Of a stretch of DNA of 64,000 bases, positions 51,720 through 63,050 are shown piece by piece. The DNA is taken from assembly GCF_030253575.1 (NCBI RefSeq), contig NC_080569.1:8313501-8377500 (forward strand), given 5' to 3'. The translations under genes and the position numbers were made by a program. The stretch's first letter is position 1, and each line of letters opens with the position of its first letter. The DNA is from Rhododendron vialii (taxonomy: Eukaryota; Streptophyta; Magnoliopsida; Ericales; Ericaceae). The notes under the pieces are model-generated. The model saw only the letters and a list, made by a program, of their open reading frames with translations. It made no database searches and had not been told where the DNA came from.

Positions 51720-52859
51720 CTAAATTTCTATATATATTTAGAAAAAAATTGTAATTTTATTCGTTCTTTTCTTTAATTTTTTTTGTACCTTATGAGAGAA
51801 TTTCGGAAAAATCCATTGTTCTTTTTAGAGATTGAGTCTCCAAAAATAGAGATCTCACCTCCATTTCGAGACCAAATCTCTAAAGAAGACGATGGACTCT
51901 TCCAAAATTCTCCCTTAAAATACAAATATTTGAAGAAAAGAGAGAGTAAGCTGTCAATATATAGATTTTGAAACATTATAGAACTTGGTTAGAGAACCAT
52001 CGAACTAGAATTTGGAAAACTGTGTCAAGATTTGTCAGGTTGTCAATTTATATGACACCATGCACATCTTAAAAAAAAGAACCTAGAGTACTATTTAGTT
52101 GTAAATTTTAAGAAAACTAATGGCAATCTCATTTAATAGTGATATTATCGTGGAGAAGTGCGGCCGGCAGTGGTGGGGTGTCGGGGCCAGCAGAGCCCGA
52201 TCGAGACGTTTCCATATTTGGTAAAACTGTTTCATCGTGACTTGAAAGTTATGGGTTTGATTTAAAAAATAACCTCTCTGTTTGCATAAGTAAGGGTCCA
52301 GATTCATATATCGACCCTTCAAAAGATCCCGCATATGCGGTAGCTCCGTGCATATTGGCTACGCTCAATTATATTGAAATAGTAGTAGAATACAAATAAG
52401 AAATTAGGGTCTGAAATCGTATAACTTCATAAAATTATGCGTGGTCTTTTAGTTCAAATAAATTTATCTCGTCTTTTTCGCATAAGCATAACCAAATATA
52501 AACTTGTGGGAATTTTCTAGCTAGTTACTAAAAAAAAATAAAACAATTTAGATAATGTACTTTACATGGAAGATAGTAAAAGCACAATAATAATGAAGGT
52601 GCATTTTTTTGGATAAAAATTTATGCTATTGAGTGCGGCCCCCCGGATAAAGATTTGGCTTTGGCGCTTTGCCATTGAGAGTGCGGGGTCATATTTCTGC
52701 TTAGTTTGTAGATCGGGTAGATAACCGATCAAGCCTTCTAATTTTATATATTATACTATCCAAACCCCTTTCTAAGTCATTACCAATATATCGTTATATT
52801 ATGATCATTTAATTTGAAAACGTCGAAATAATTGCCAGGTACTTAAAGTCAATTTTCTG

Positions 52860-52860
<1 letters not shown>
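51720..52860. other. Intergenic, no gene seen
   Basis: Segment 51783-51976 is a rough inverted repeat, so it gives frames on both strands; it is probably another degraded MITE. No protein family is recognised in the rest. Confidence 0.4.

Positions 52861-52863
<3 letters not shown>

Positions 52864-52948
<85 letters not shown>
52864..52948. repeat. (AT)n(AG)n compound microsatellite
   Basis: About 38 bp of alternating TA followed by about 46 bp of AG, directly abutting the MITE at 52947. The longest simple repeat in the window. Confidence 0.95.
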
Positions 52949-52951
<3 letters not shown>

Positions 52952-53319
52952 CTAATGCGGACCTCCGCATCCAAGCAAAGTGCGGACCTCCCCTTTTCCG
53001 ATCAAATTTCGATGATCCGAGCCGCTCAATATGTTCAGAACGTGATTTTAAGGATACCCATGAGAAATTAGCAAAAAAAAAAAAAAAACCGGGAAGGGTT
53101 ATATCCGAGCAGTTTTTGTTTATTTTTTATTGACGGTTCAAATAAAACCTACTCAAATCAAGCCATTTTAGGTCCTTTTTTTTGCCGATTTCTCGCGGCT
53201 ACCCTTAAACTCACGTTCTGAACACATTGAACGGTTTAGATCATCAAAATTCAATTGGAAAAGGGGAGAAATGGGGTGGTTTGCACTTTGTTTAGATGCG
53301 GAGGTTCGCATTAGAAGCT
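52947..53319. mobile_element. Foldback MITE, TAATGCGGACCTCCGCAT family
   Basis: Ends AGCTTCTAATGCGGACCTCC and its complement are inverted, and arms share GATCCGAGCCGCTCAATATG and GAGAAATTAGCAAAA with their counterparts. It is followed 25 bp later by a related, larger element. Target duplication not determined because the left end abuts the microsatellite. Confidence 0.75.
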
Positions 53320-53339
53320 TACTGTATATACATATACAC

Positions 53340-53864
53340 ACACAAAACTTCAGGTAAGGGAGCCCTTAACTTGTTAAGTTAAGGACGTCCCCTTTCCCAA
53401 CCAATATATGATGATCCAAACCGCTCAATATATTCAGAACATGATTTCAAGAGTACCTATGAGGAAATCAAAAAAAAAAAAAGACCGGGAAAGGCTTGAT
53501 CCGAGCAGTTTTTGGTCCCTTTCGTATGAGGGTGTCCTCATTTTAAATAACATGCGGACGTCCCTTTTTCTCCCATTTCTCGATCAACTTTCGATAATTC
53601 GAGCCGCTCAATGTGTTTAGAACATGATTTTAACGGTACGCACGAGAAATCAGCAAAACAAATGACCGGGAAGGGCTTGATTTGAGCAGTTTTTATTTGA
53701 ACCGTTCGGTAAAAAACAAACAAAAACTGCTCGGATTAAGCTCCTTCTTGATCATTTTTTTTTGCTGATTTTTTAATGGGTACCCTTAAAATCACATTAA
53801 ATTAGTTCGGAAAGGGGACGTCCTTAACTTAATAAGTTAAGAGCGCCTTATTAGAAGTTTTGTG
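53340..53864. mobile_element. Related foldback MITE with an extra internal arm copy
   Basis: Ends CACAAAACTTC are inverted; next inward is a TTAACTTRTTAAGTTAAGGA palindrome on both sides. The arm module (GAGCCGCTCAATRTGTT and GACCGGGAAGGGCTTGAT) appears at about 53409-53515 and again at 53582-53690, with an inverted copy at 53706-53810. A partial element of the neighbouring family therefore probably inserted or was duplicated inside. Confidence 0.7.
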
Positions 53865-56034
53865 TTATCTCCTTGTAATATGTAGCAAGTATATTTATAT
53901 GCATCCAAACTATGCCTTATTGTGATGTTGCACGCAACGTGGATTATAATAAAGAACAGTAGTGAAGTAGTAATAAATAAATGGAAGGAATCTCATTGAA
54001 TCATCAGCAGTTTCCAGTAAGGAGACCATCGATCTGAGATTCTTAGAAGACAAGCAACATATATGGAATTAATTAATTTTACACACTTCTTTTTTCGATA
54101 TCTCACGTCTATATAATATGCCTTCAAATGATAAAGACGTATTTCACCATCGTCTGCTAATTGCTTGCAAGGGATCCGTTTAAAAACGTAATAGGAAACC
54201 GCGTTGACTGATTCACTCCGGAAGAGTAATTTTATACTACAAGTTCCGCAATTCCATTATGGGAAGTACTCAAGTAGGAAAGGCCACTGATCTAACGGAC
54301 CAACTAATTTGGTTCATTTTGTCATACTGGAAATGCTAAACAAAACATTTTATTTAACAAGAAAAATTTGAATTTAGAAATAAATAAACGCAGTTGAAGT
54401 CTTTTTTTTTGGGTTTCATTTATTTATTTTGACCTTTTAATCAGTATTATTGTCACGGAGAATGAAGGTACAAATTAACAATTAACTATCTAAATGAAGG
54501 GCCGGCAATGTAATAAAAATTAGAAGTATTGAGAAAAAAAATTGCAATTGAATATGCATGGGCCAAGTTATTTGAGGATCTTGGTATTAGTCACTTTGAT
54601 TGCTAATTTTACATTATGTTCACACTCTATGAGGAGAGAGGGGAGATAAGCTATGCGTGTTCGGAATAGCGGAAGAGAGGAAGATATGAGGATTCGCATA
54701 AGAAGTGAACGAGACTCGTGAATTAACACAAATTAGTCAAATATAAATTCCTCGAAGTAGTTGCTTTTCCGAAGCAACTTCGAGGAATTGATAAGAAAAT
54801 ATCCTGAGAAGAATTGATAGCTTACCAAACCACCAAATTATGTAGTTGTGGTAGTATGTACTTTCGATGTGAATGACGCCAAAAATTTAGAAATATCAAT
54901 CGAAGTATCTCACGTAAGTTTATTTGAACATTTTATTATCAAACATTAAAAATGAAAAAGATTACGCAGTACTTCCCATTAACACAAGCAACCCCTGATA
55001 GTGATTGATTGCCGTGACGACTAGAATATTACTACGACATGGATTTCAAAATCAATCCTTTCCAACCACAACCATCACTTTAATTTGACCTAGCTAATTT
55101 ACATTTTTAAAAAATTAAAAAAAAAATGCAGACATCTTATTCTGCATCCATTATTCTTTCAGCTCCACTTTTTCCCAAGAATTCCATTATTAGACAGAGA
55201 CAATTTATTTTTTTATTGATTCTTTCCTTTGAATCAATGGTGAAGCTTCTATACTAAAAACAGACATTAAAATTAACCCGAGGATGATATAATGCATGAT
55301 TTGGTGGAGTCAATATGTCCATTCCTGAGGAAGATCCATCTCGTTATGGTCCACATTCGGATTTGTGGCCTGTGCCTTCGCAACATCTGCATAAGATATC
55401 AACGGCGAATGAGGAGAGAGATAATTCGAAAAGGACGAGGACCATCTAATATTATCCTCCTCAAAATACTAGCTAATTCCCATGTTGGATACTAAATAGG
55501 CACTTATATGTCTCGTCACCCCTCTAATCCTATATTAGAAAATGAAAATAGAACTCAAATGTGTTTTCTTAATCATAATTCACTCTTGAATAAATAAAAG
55601 CTTAGATGAATTTGGCGGAGAAGCAAAAGTACCATGTTGAGATGGGTGGCTTGCGAAACTAGCAAAACCTTTGGACTGAGACCGAGCATTCATGTCTTCG
55701 AAGTGGAGTTGTAGGGCCTGGATTACTCTTGCAGGGATAAGAACCGTCGAGCATTCTGATCATCATGAAAACATGATATCAACAAAACAAAGTCCGTCTC
55801 GAATCTATATACCTTTCCATCTATACAGTACAAGTAAATATTCAAAGAAATCACATATCGTGGTGTTACACGATACAAATCACGTTATGTGATAATCTTC
55901 ATACAACACATATGATCCGACACGGTATATTTGTGCTTTTAATTCGGAAAGTGGAAAACTATTGAATTGTCATTCATTAAAATCATTTTGTCGAGCTGTC
56001 TAGATTGAAACAGAATCAAAATGAGGAGGCAATT
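53865..56034. other. Intergenic, no supported gene
   Basis: Includes a hairpin at 54748-54784 (CCTCGAAG...CTTCGAGG) and an open frame 55315-55446 starting MSIPEEDPSRYGPHSDLWPV that I cannot assign. The rest is AT-rich with no recognised repeat ends. Confidence 0.4.
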
Positions 56035-56094
56035 TTACAAATAAAATAAAAATAAAATAAAAATAAAATAAAATAATAATAATAATAATAATAA
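56035..56094. repeat. (AAATA)n/(AAT)n microsatellite
   Basis: A run of AAATAAAAT-type units followed by about eight AAT units. Simple repeat in non-coding DNA. Confidence 0.85.
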
Positions 56095-56389
56095 TTGTCA
56101 AGTTGCGTTACATTTTTTTTCTTTTCAGTCAGATGTCTCCATCTCTCTTTTGTCGAGTTCAAATTGGAGTAAATGAGATATAGTTCTAGTTATTATAAAT
56201 CAACATGGTGGACCCCAGCGAGCGATATTCCTGTTTCTGTCTTCTTGTGATAGGGGGAACCGGGAGAAGATTCTTTTAATCCTATCTCGGTTGTGATTGG
56301 CCAATGGATATACCAAATAAAGCAATATTCTCAAGATTCAGCCAAACCACAATCACTCATACGGGAAACCAAAATGATTCGTGCAAATA

Positions 56390-56625
56390 TTCCCTCCGTT
56401 CGAATTTAATTATTTTTAGTTCTATTATAATTGGCTGAAAAATGAATTATATATTTGAGTACATAATGAATTTCATATCGAATATGGACCTTACTTGATA
56501 GATTTCGATTAGTTCTATCATACAATGTTTTCGAAATCACGTAAAATATTATAAATTGAAAGATATAATCGATTAAAAAATAACACGAACTTCAAAAAAT
56601 GACTATTAAATCCGGACGGATGAAA
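56390..56625. mobile_element. Stowaway-like MITE
   Basis: This 236-bp element has ends TTCCCTCCGTTCGAATTTA and the complement of TTTCATCCGTCCGGATTTA, flanked by TA on both sides (56388-56389 and 56626-56627). Terminal motif and TA duplication fit Tc1/mariner-derived Stowaway elements. Confidence 0.75.
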
Positions 56626-56793
56626 TAATTAATTAAAGCAAATATAATCATAAGTAGATCCTTATTTGGTAGGGGAAATTTCATGCACGGTTATGCCGGT
56701 GATAACTCATTGATTATCGATAAGGTAAGAAGGATTAAAGAAATAGTACTAGTATCAATTTTGATGCACTTTTTAAATTTTTTAAAGGCACTT

Positions 56794-57215
56794 CTTTTTT
56801 CGCTTATCGAGGATGTCTGTAACATTTTGCCTCGACCAATCCTTCGGGTATATGCAGTTCCCCATCCCAAATGTACAGGGTAATTTATCGAGCTTAAGCC
56901 GGGACCTGGAGATCCTGTAGTGAGCAAAGTCGCTACAGGGTTGTAATGAGCTTCTCAGCCGTTTATCTCAGCAATCAACAGTTCGGATTTAAAAAAAACT
57001 ATTCTGGAAAGAGTTATTTTCTTCCGTAAAAGAGTTTTTTATTTAATCTGAACCATTGAAAATACTTTTGGACTGCTGAATAGTTCATTACAACCATGTA
57101 GAAACTTTGCTCACTACACGGTCTCCAAATCCCCCTAAACCGTGGGAGTAACCTCAAGAGGGAGTGAGTTATGTACCCCTTCAGATTCGAACCTTGATTT
57201 AGAAATTTTATTTTT
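56794..57215 (-). mobile_element. tRNA-like SINE, family A, copy 2, interrupted by a MITE
   Basis: Minus strand: AAGGTTCGAATCTGAAGG carries a perfect B-box core GGTTCGAATC, and the 3' part reads TTGGTCGAGGCAAAATG, then GACATCCTCGATAAGC and an AAAAAAG tail. Flanking AAGGCACTT is found at 56785-56793 and 57216-57224. It matches copy 1 at 44083-44316 except for a MITE at 56901-57133. Confidence 0.7.
56901..57133. mobile_element. MITE inserted in SINE copy 2
   Basis: Inverted ends GGGACCTGGAGATCC and GGGATTTGGAGACCG both run into TGTAGTGAGCAAAGT; similarity continues to GTTGTAATGA. The 233-bp unit has no coding frame. The target duplication is blurred (CTTAAGCC against CCTAAACC). Confidence 0.7.
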
Positions 57216-57544
57216 AAGGCACTTTCACACATAAAATTATTACGGATTTAAGTAAATACCAAAATACAGTTTATTGCTATATTCACGTGAAAGTAAAAAA
57301 GGATAAAACTTAAAAGGTGGTGATAAGGATCATTTTTTTCCAAAAAAAACTTTATTTGTATGTCTTCAATAAATATGAATAACTATTTCCTTTCCTCGGA
57401 ATACTAGTCATTTACTCATTTTTCTAAGAATTTATTTTATGCCTACTTTAATTATGGTACAGATTTTTATTTTTATTTATTTTTTATTATTCGTTAATCC
57501 TAATTACTTTATCCTAATTAGAGTACAAATTTCTCAGGGCATAC

Positions 57545-58973
57545 CTGATTTTTTGCGGACCTCGGGCGGGTTGCTAATTGCACGCGGCAAGAACACACCT
57601 GTACCACAAGATCCAGTAGTACTTCTTGAACCGGATCCTCCAAGAAAAACGGCACTCATGCCCGAACCCGAACCCGAACGCACTTGCTGTTTCTGTTTAT
57701 GTAACTGCCGACTTTGTTGCAGCGTTGGCCAAGCTCCCGCCGCCGGTGACCAGAAACCACCACCTCCGGCTTCAGCTGATCTTTTACCTCTGTTTTGCAC
57801 GTTGCGTGGTTTTTTATGCTTTTGCTCGACTTGCTGAGTTAAATCGGCCCCCTTCACTCGTCCTGCCCAACTCAGAGTGCCTCCTCCGTGTTTCACCGAC
57901 GGTTGGTTCTCCAGATTATAAACCTGTATTTAGATCCCGCAAGGATTAGTTCGGATTTAGCTCGTATACATGGTCGCTCCACTCCTATCTAGTGAAATTT
58001 CTGGCTCCGTCTCAGTTATAAAAAACGAATTTTTGAAATAGGAACCCGAAAATATTTCTCCAAACCCAGTTCAGTGGACGTGTTTACACCTGTTTTTACG
58101 ATAATTGTGGATACTGACATTAGATTTTAGCTTCAGATTTTTGTGCAGATTTTGGATTCCGAATTCTATTTGAAGTTGACAAAACATGTTTGTTGCCGCT
58201 GTAAAATTATGAGAATTTCATTCATTTTTTAAGAATTTATGTTGCAGAATTTCAAAAGCCATTCAAACCTAACTTTTGTAATTTTGAGAATTTAATTCAT
58301 TTTTTTTAGCTTTTTTAGAATTCGTAAAATTTGAGAATCCGTTATCTAGAATTTTTGTTAATAAACTTCAAACTGATTTTGAAAAGCTAGAATCTCAAAA
58401 TTTGGAAAAAAAAAAAAAAAATCTCGCAAAACACCACAATATGCAAGTGTTCTGTTTTCGCAAGAAAATAAAAACCAATAACAGGAAGGGAAAAACAAAA
58501 AAAATTATCTTCTTACATGAACAGCTCGTGAATGATATGAAAAATAAAAATAAAAAGAATCTTCTTACATGAACAGCTCGTGAATGATCATCCGAAGAAG
58601 CTGGAAAGTTATGCTTAGGGACAGAAGTGGGTCCTCTACTGAGTGTGCTCTGAAGTTTCTCACCATGGTGCTCCGTGGGTGTATCGAGCGCTTCTCCGTC
58701 ATCTTCTTCGAGCATGTAGTCGGCCATCTTCCGAGTCAACTCAGCTATGAACTCGTCGTCCCCCTCCTCCTCCTCCTCGCTCTCTGTTTCAGTAGAACTT
58801 AGCTCCGATCCAAACGCTGAGCTCAAACCCGAAAACGAAGAAGACCCGGACGAACCAAACACGTTTGAAATCAAGTCGGTACTCGACCCGTTCTTGGTGA
58901 TGCTGATCCGATTCGCCGAGAAATCGTCGTCGTCGTTGAGCAACCTCTCTCGCTCGTGGAATTTAAGAGCCAT
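57545..58973 (-). CDS. Uncharacterised plant protein with GTGVFLPR motif (3' end uncertain)
   Basis: Member of a plant family of unknown function. Exons on the minus strand are 58973-58569 (405 nt) and 57833-57545 (289 nt), joining in phase; the protein so far is 231 residues plus one base. Exon 1 begins MALKFHERERLLND, then a Ser-rich region (40-60) and an acidic run ETESEEEEEGDDEF (62-75) leading into a conserved-looking helix IAELTRKMADYMLEEDDG. Exon 2 contains WSPAAGAWPTLQQSRQLHKQ and then GMSAVFLGGSGSR (194-205) and GTGVFLPR (212-219), the family signature, ending EVRKKSG. Related proteins usually continue with a segment like TVLLPARVVQALNLN. AG|GTATGC at 57545-57544 is a plausible donor to a further exon, but I cannot find it within the window; without splicing the protein ends three codons later. 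The exon 1 end and donor are duplicated in the intron. Confidence 0.75.
57955..58020. mobile_element. Possible hAT-like end in the GTGVFLPR gene intron
   Basis: CTGGCTCCGTCTCAG at about 58000-58015 is the complement of a CTGAGACGGAGCCAG-type hAT-like terminus. The matching end was not identified, so this is tentative. Confidence 0.3.
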
Positions 58974-59136
58974 TTTTGTAACGGATGCCCGATTGATGTG
59001 CGACCGTGGAGTTTATTTATACAGTGGGGTGAGAGAAAAAGAACCCAAGTGGAATTTTGAAGATTCCAACTTTTATGGGAGGTTTCTAATTGAAGAAGAC
59101 ACACAGTAATTGCATAAGTATTTTAGGAGGAGAGAG

Positions 59137-59245
59137 AAAGGAGATGGTGAGCTACAAGGAATTTTTTCGTGACTTAAGGACATTTAGGAGAGAGAGAGAG
59201 AGAGATGGTGAGCTACAAGGAATTTTTTCGTGATTTAAGGACATT

Positions 59246-59280
<35 letters not shown>
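59137..59280. repeat. Tandem duplication plus GA microsatellite upstream of GTGVFLPR gene
   Basis: A unit of about 70 bp (GATGGTGAGCTACAAGGAAT, then TTTTTCGTGA(C/T)TTAAGGACA and a GA run) occurs twice in tandem, about 59137-59208 and 59205-59280. The second GA tract is longer. It lies 165-305 bp upstream of the start codon, within likely promoter DNA. Confidence 0.85.
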
Positions 59281-59282
<2 letters not shown>

Positions 59283-59879
59283 CAGGTACGTAGTGGGTGG
59301 GTTGAGTCTGAGTCAGAAATTATTCAATGCCGTGGTAACGTTGGGTAAGATTCTGGACCCCACGGTAGTTCGCAGTCCACGCACCTGGGGTGAAACTCAC
59401 ATCGACGTGTGGTCCAATTATATCCTTAACTTACCTCACGGTAATTGAATAATTAATCACTGAAGAGAAGATATTCAATGGGCAACGTTTAACGCGAATC
59501 AGGATCACACGTTGATGTAAGGTTCATTTCAAGTACGTAGACCACATATCAACGAGTGATTCAGATTCGTGCTAAGTATTGCGCACGACTCTATCCGTCG
59601 ACTTCAAATGCTTTTCGCAAAAATTCAAAAATATAAAATATTTTTGTACTACATTTGAATATTTTCTGTATATCTTCTCTGAGTCTAAAGTCGGCGTGTG
59701 TTGGGTTTAGTAGTTGGGCCGTACATTTGTCCAGCTGAGCATACTGTTCACCTGCCATTTGTTGGCAATTGTTGGAGGGATTACTACGTATCAATAGAGT
59801 TCGTGCAAATTACACCGACAGCCCCCCGATACGTTTCATCAGTACGTGTAAGTTCTCTTGGACTAAACTTAAATTTGAA
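59281..59879. other. Intergenic, no gene seen
   Basis: No recognised coding sequence. Short frames on both strands around 59591-59895 lack domains. Confidence 0.45.
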
Positions 59880-60010
59880 AATTGTCTTTATTTAATTTTT
59901 TTTCATATTTATTAGTTTTGCGCTAAATTTTTGGGGGTTAATAATTTGCCTCGAAGAGAGGATTGAAAAAAGTAATTTTTTTTTTACTTTTACCCAAGTA
60001 TTTTGAGAAA
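59880..60010. mobile_element. Solitary half copy of the shared hairpin module
   Basis: TTGTCTTTATTTAA, then CATATTTATTAGTTTTGCG, TAATTTGCCTCGAAGAGAGG and ACTTTTACCCAAGTATTTTG match, in order, one arm of the small hairpin found inside the element at 48405-49585. The inverted partner is missing here. Confidence 0.6.
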
Positions 60011-61500
60011 TAACCATTTTTTTATCATTTTTGCATTACACACAAAGACACAAATATTTACACATACACTCACAATAGAGGTGGGACTCACACACTAATT
60101 CTAAACTTATTGAATTATTGTATTATTCCTTGTGTGATACTTCAGGGCCTTTTCCATCATATGTTTGTGTATGTTTAACTAAAAAGTTTTTAGCTCCTAC
60201 ACAAATGTCTAATGGAAAAAACTTATGGAGCGTCATGTGACGGTGCTCCAAAGCCACTGAATAACCACACCTAGCTAAGTAGCTAAAGGTGTTAATGGTA
60301 TGATAAATTAATTAAACTTATGTTTTTAACCTATGAAAATTGAAAGTAAATTTTTTAAAAGTATTCCTTATGAGTAATCATAAATGTTGCAAAGAAGGTA
60401 GAATATACAAGTAATTATGGAAATAATTTTCTTAAAATTTAAATACAAGAGCAATCAATAATATGTTTCCTTGAAAAGTTGAAACTTCCAAAAGGATCAA
60501 CATTAAGGGATGTGTGCAACATGAACCTATTCTAAATCATAAAAAATGTAATTGATTTCTCTAATTCTTTCCCTTCCTCCTTTTTTGTTAGGTGTTGCGC
60601 CTGTAATACTGAACCAATCATCGTCACCACCAACAAGCAAGTTGCCATTCTTCCTCGCAATAATCATCATCTAACCAATTAGCCCAATAATCGTTGCAAT
60701 CGTAGCCCACCTCTTCCACACCACCCAATTTGCTAATTATTATTCCTTTTTTTTTTTTTCACCTTTGGAGCCCCCCTCATCGCCTAACCATCATCCATGA
60801 CCCTCCCCAACCCCTACACTCACTACAACTAAATTAATCGCCATTGGTAAGAAAATAGGGTTGTAGTTAAATTACAAAGGCAACAATAAAAATATGCGAC
60901 GATTGGTATGGTGGTGATTACGATGGTAGTGCACCAGTAGGTGGTCTTAGGGGTGTGACATGGTGGTCGTTCGTATTAAATGAGTAATACTTTAAATGGT
61001 AAAGATGGGTGGTAAAGTAGTGGTCAAATTGGGCAGTTTACTCTAAAATATTTCGCTAGGAAAGAGTAATAGCCCTTGGGTCACGAGACGATTGACTAAC
61101 TTAGTATTTTTGTGAAGTTATGGATTGCAGCTGTATTTTAAATCATAGAAGGACTGACATCGCTAATTCAAATATATGGTGGGGCTGTAATTGTAATAAT
61201 CTAAAGAAACAAAGCACTGTTTGGCCCTTCACTTTCCACTCCTACCACAGCTACAAACAGTGCTCGTCAAAAGGGGTTTGTTTCTTCTAACACTACCAAC
61301 CAACGCTGTTGACCATTTGGCCTACTATTTTGGGAAAGCTGAATCACGGATAGAGAGAATTACATTAATACAATACCGGTAAGAAAATTTGGAACCAAAC
61401 ATCACCTAACTAATTAGAGCAACATGCCATAAATGGCCAAGCTCAACAAATAGTACCACAAGACTCCGTCACTCCGTTCACGATAGTAATTAATTTATGT
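60011..61500. other. Intergenic, no gene seen
   Basis: AT-rich DNA with an A/C-rich stretch around 60600-60830 and no open frame with recognisable similarity. No complete repeat structure was identified. Confidence 0.4.
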
Positions 61501-61501
61501 A

Positions 61502-62205
61502 TCACAATTTTTTGGTTTTGTCATTGTTCAATTTTTTTTTGCATTTGTTAGTTTTATACCAACTTTTATGTGATATGAGTGAACAAAGACGAGAGGAATT
61601 GGAAAAGTAAAAAAATTTAACTTTTACACTTGTATTTTGGAAAATATCCAAAGAAAAAGTTGTGTAAAAGTTTTTATTTTTATTTCTCTGATTCCTCTTG
61701 TCGTTACTCACCCATATTACATAATAGTTTGGTGTAAAACTATCAAATGCAAAAAAAAAAAAAAAAATTGAATAGAGACAAAACCAAAATATTATTCTGC
61801 ATAAGAATTATTGAATAAATTATTCTGAATAAAGACAAAACCAAAAAATAAGCCACTTGGCTTATTTTTTTGTTCTTATTCAATTTTTTTCGCATTTATT
61901 ACTTTTTTGTCAATTTTTTGGAGATTATTGCTTCTTCATGACAAGAGGAATCTAAAAAGTAAAAAATTACGATCGAAATCTATTTTTTTTAATAAAGACG
62001 AAAAAATTGGCTCATTGGCTTATTTTTGTCTTTATTAAAAAAAATTAGGTTTCGATCTTAATTTTTTACTTTTTAGATTCCTTTCGTCATGACGAAACAA
62101 TAATCTCAAAAAATTGACGAAAAACTAACAAATGCGAATTTTTTTTTGAATAAAGACAAAAAAAATAAGGCACTTGACTTATTTAGCCGAACGGCCCCTT
62201 AATCA
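61502..62205. mobile_element. Chimeric pair of foldback MITEs sharing the hairpin module
   Basis: Two adjoining hairpins. The first (about 61502-61800) has arms with TTTTTGGTTTTGTC, GCATTTGTTAGTTTTA and AACTTTTACAC and their complements. The second (about 61850-62205) has arms with GGCTTATTTTTTTGT, CTTATTCAATTTTTTTCGC and GACAAGAGGAATCTAAAAAG and complements. Its right end, CCGAACGGCCCCTTA, is the full family terminus; the matching left terminus is absent, replaced by the neighbouring hairpin. The frame at 61502-61711 is not a gene. Confidence 0.75.
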
Positions 62206-62695
62206 CTAGTGTAAGGGTAAAACTACATCTTCGTTTTCATTGTATCATGCCAATCAAATGGAAACCTAACTGTTTTATTTTTAGCGGAAAATTAACTGAC
62301 ATGAGAAATTACGAGAACGGAAAGTTAGTATTTTTATAGTGGTAAAAGATCTTACTTGAAAATGATTGCAAAGAATATTGGGAACAATTCTCTGCGGGTG
62401 ACACAGCAATATCTGTGATATTAATCATGTAGAAATTGATTGTTTAACGCCTAGCGAACTTCGCGAAATGGACATCCATGAAATACAAGTTATATTTTTT
62501 GGCTTGCCACGCAAACGGTTAAAATATCAGATTCGGTTAGAGTTGCGGCCGGTGAATCAAACCTCACCGGACCGGATTTTGATTGGTCCCCCAACCAAGA
62601 AGACTCAATTAAGAATTATATTCGTACGTTTTTGGTTCTCACTCTAGTCTCTTCCCACCACTCATCTCCCTCCCCAATGAATATCTCTCTTTGTG

Positions 62696-62736
<41 letters not shown>

Positions 62737-63050
62737 TTGTAAGTTCTTTAATTCTTTTTTCTTTTTAAAAATGCCTACAGATGCATCGATGGGAGGGAGG
62801 GAGAGATGAAGAGACTTTTTATTGTTTTCTTTTTTAAAATTACGAATCGTGGGAGATAGATGGAATCAAACCCAATAAAGCTGGAGATTTAATTCTTAGT
62901 TAATTCATTAATAGAGTTTTATTATTATTATTTTTGTCTATAAAGATGTATACACAAAATTAGAGATAGGTCTCGTGGAACTGAATACTAAATTATCACA
63001 CTAGTATTTTATTTTATTTTTTTATCATCGTATACATCAGCGGGGTGTTA
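62206..63050. other. Intergenic with (AT)n microsatellite
   Basis: Contains a (TA)n tract at 62698-62733. No gene or complete element is recognised. Confidence 0.5.

Noticed and set aside
44260-57195. B-box-like GATTCGAA(C/T) sites as tRNA genes
   Set aside because: No cloverleaf with paired acceptor stems surrounds them; they sit in SINEs with A-rich tails and target duplications.
57439-57949. Plus-strand frames at 57439-57837 and 57626-57949
   Set aside because: They are antisense to exon 2 of the GTGVFLPR gene, whose minus-strand frame carries the conserved motif.
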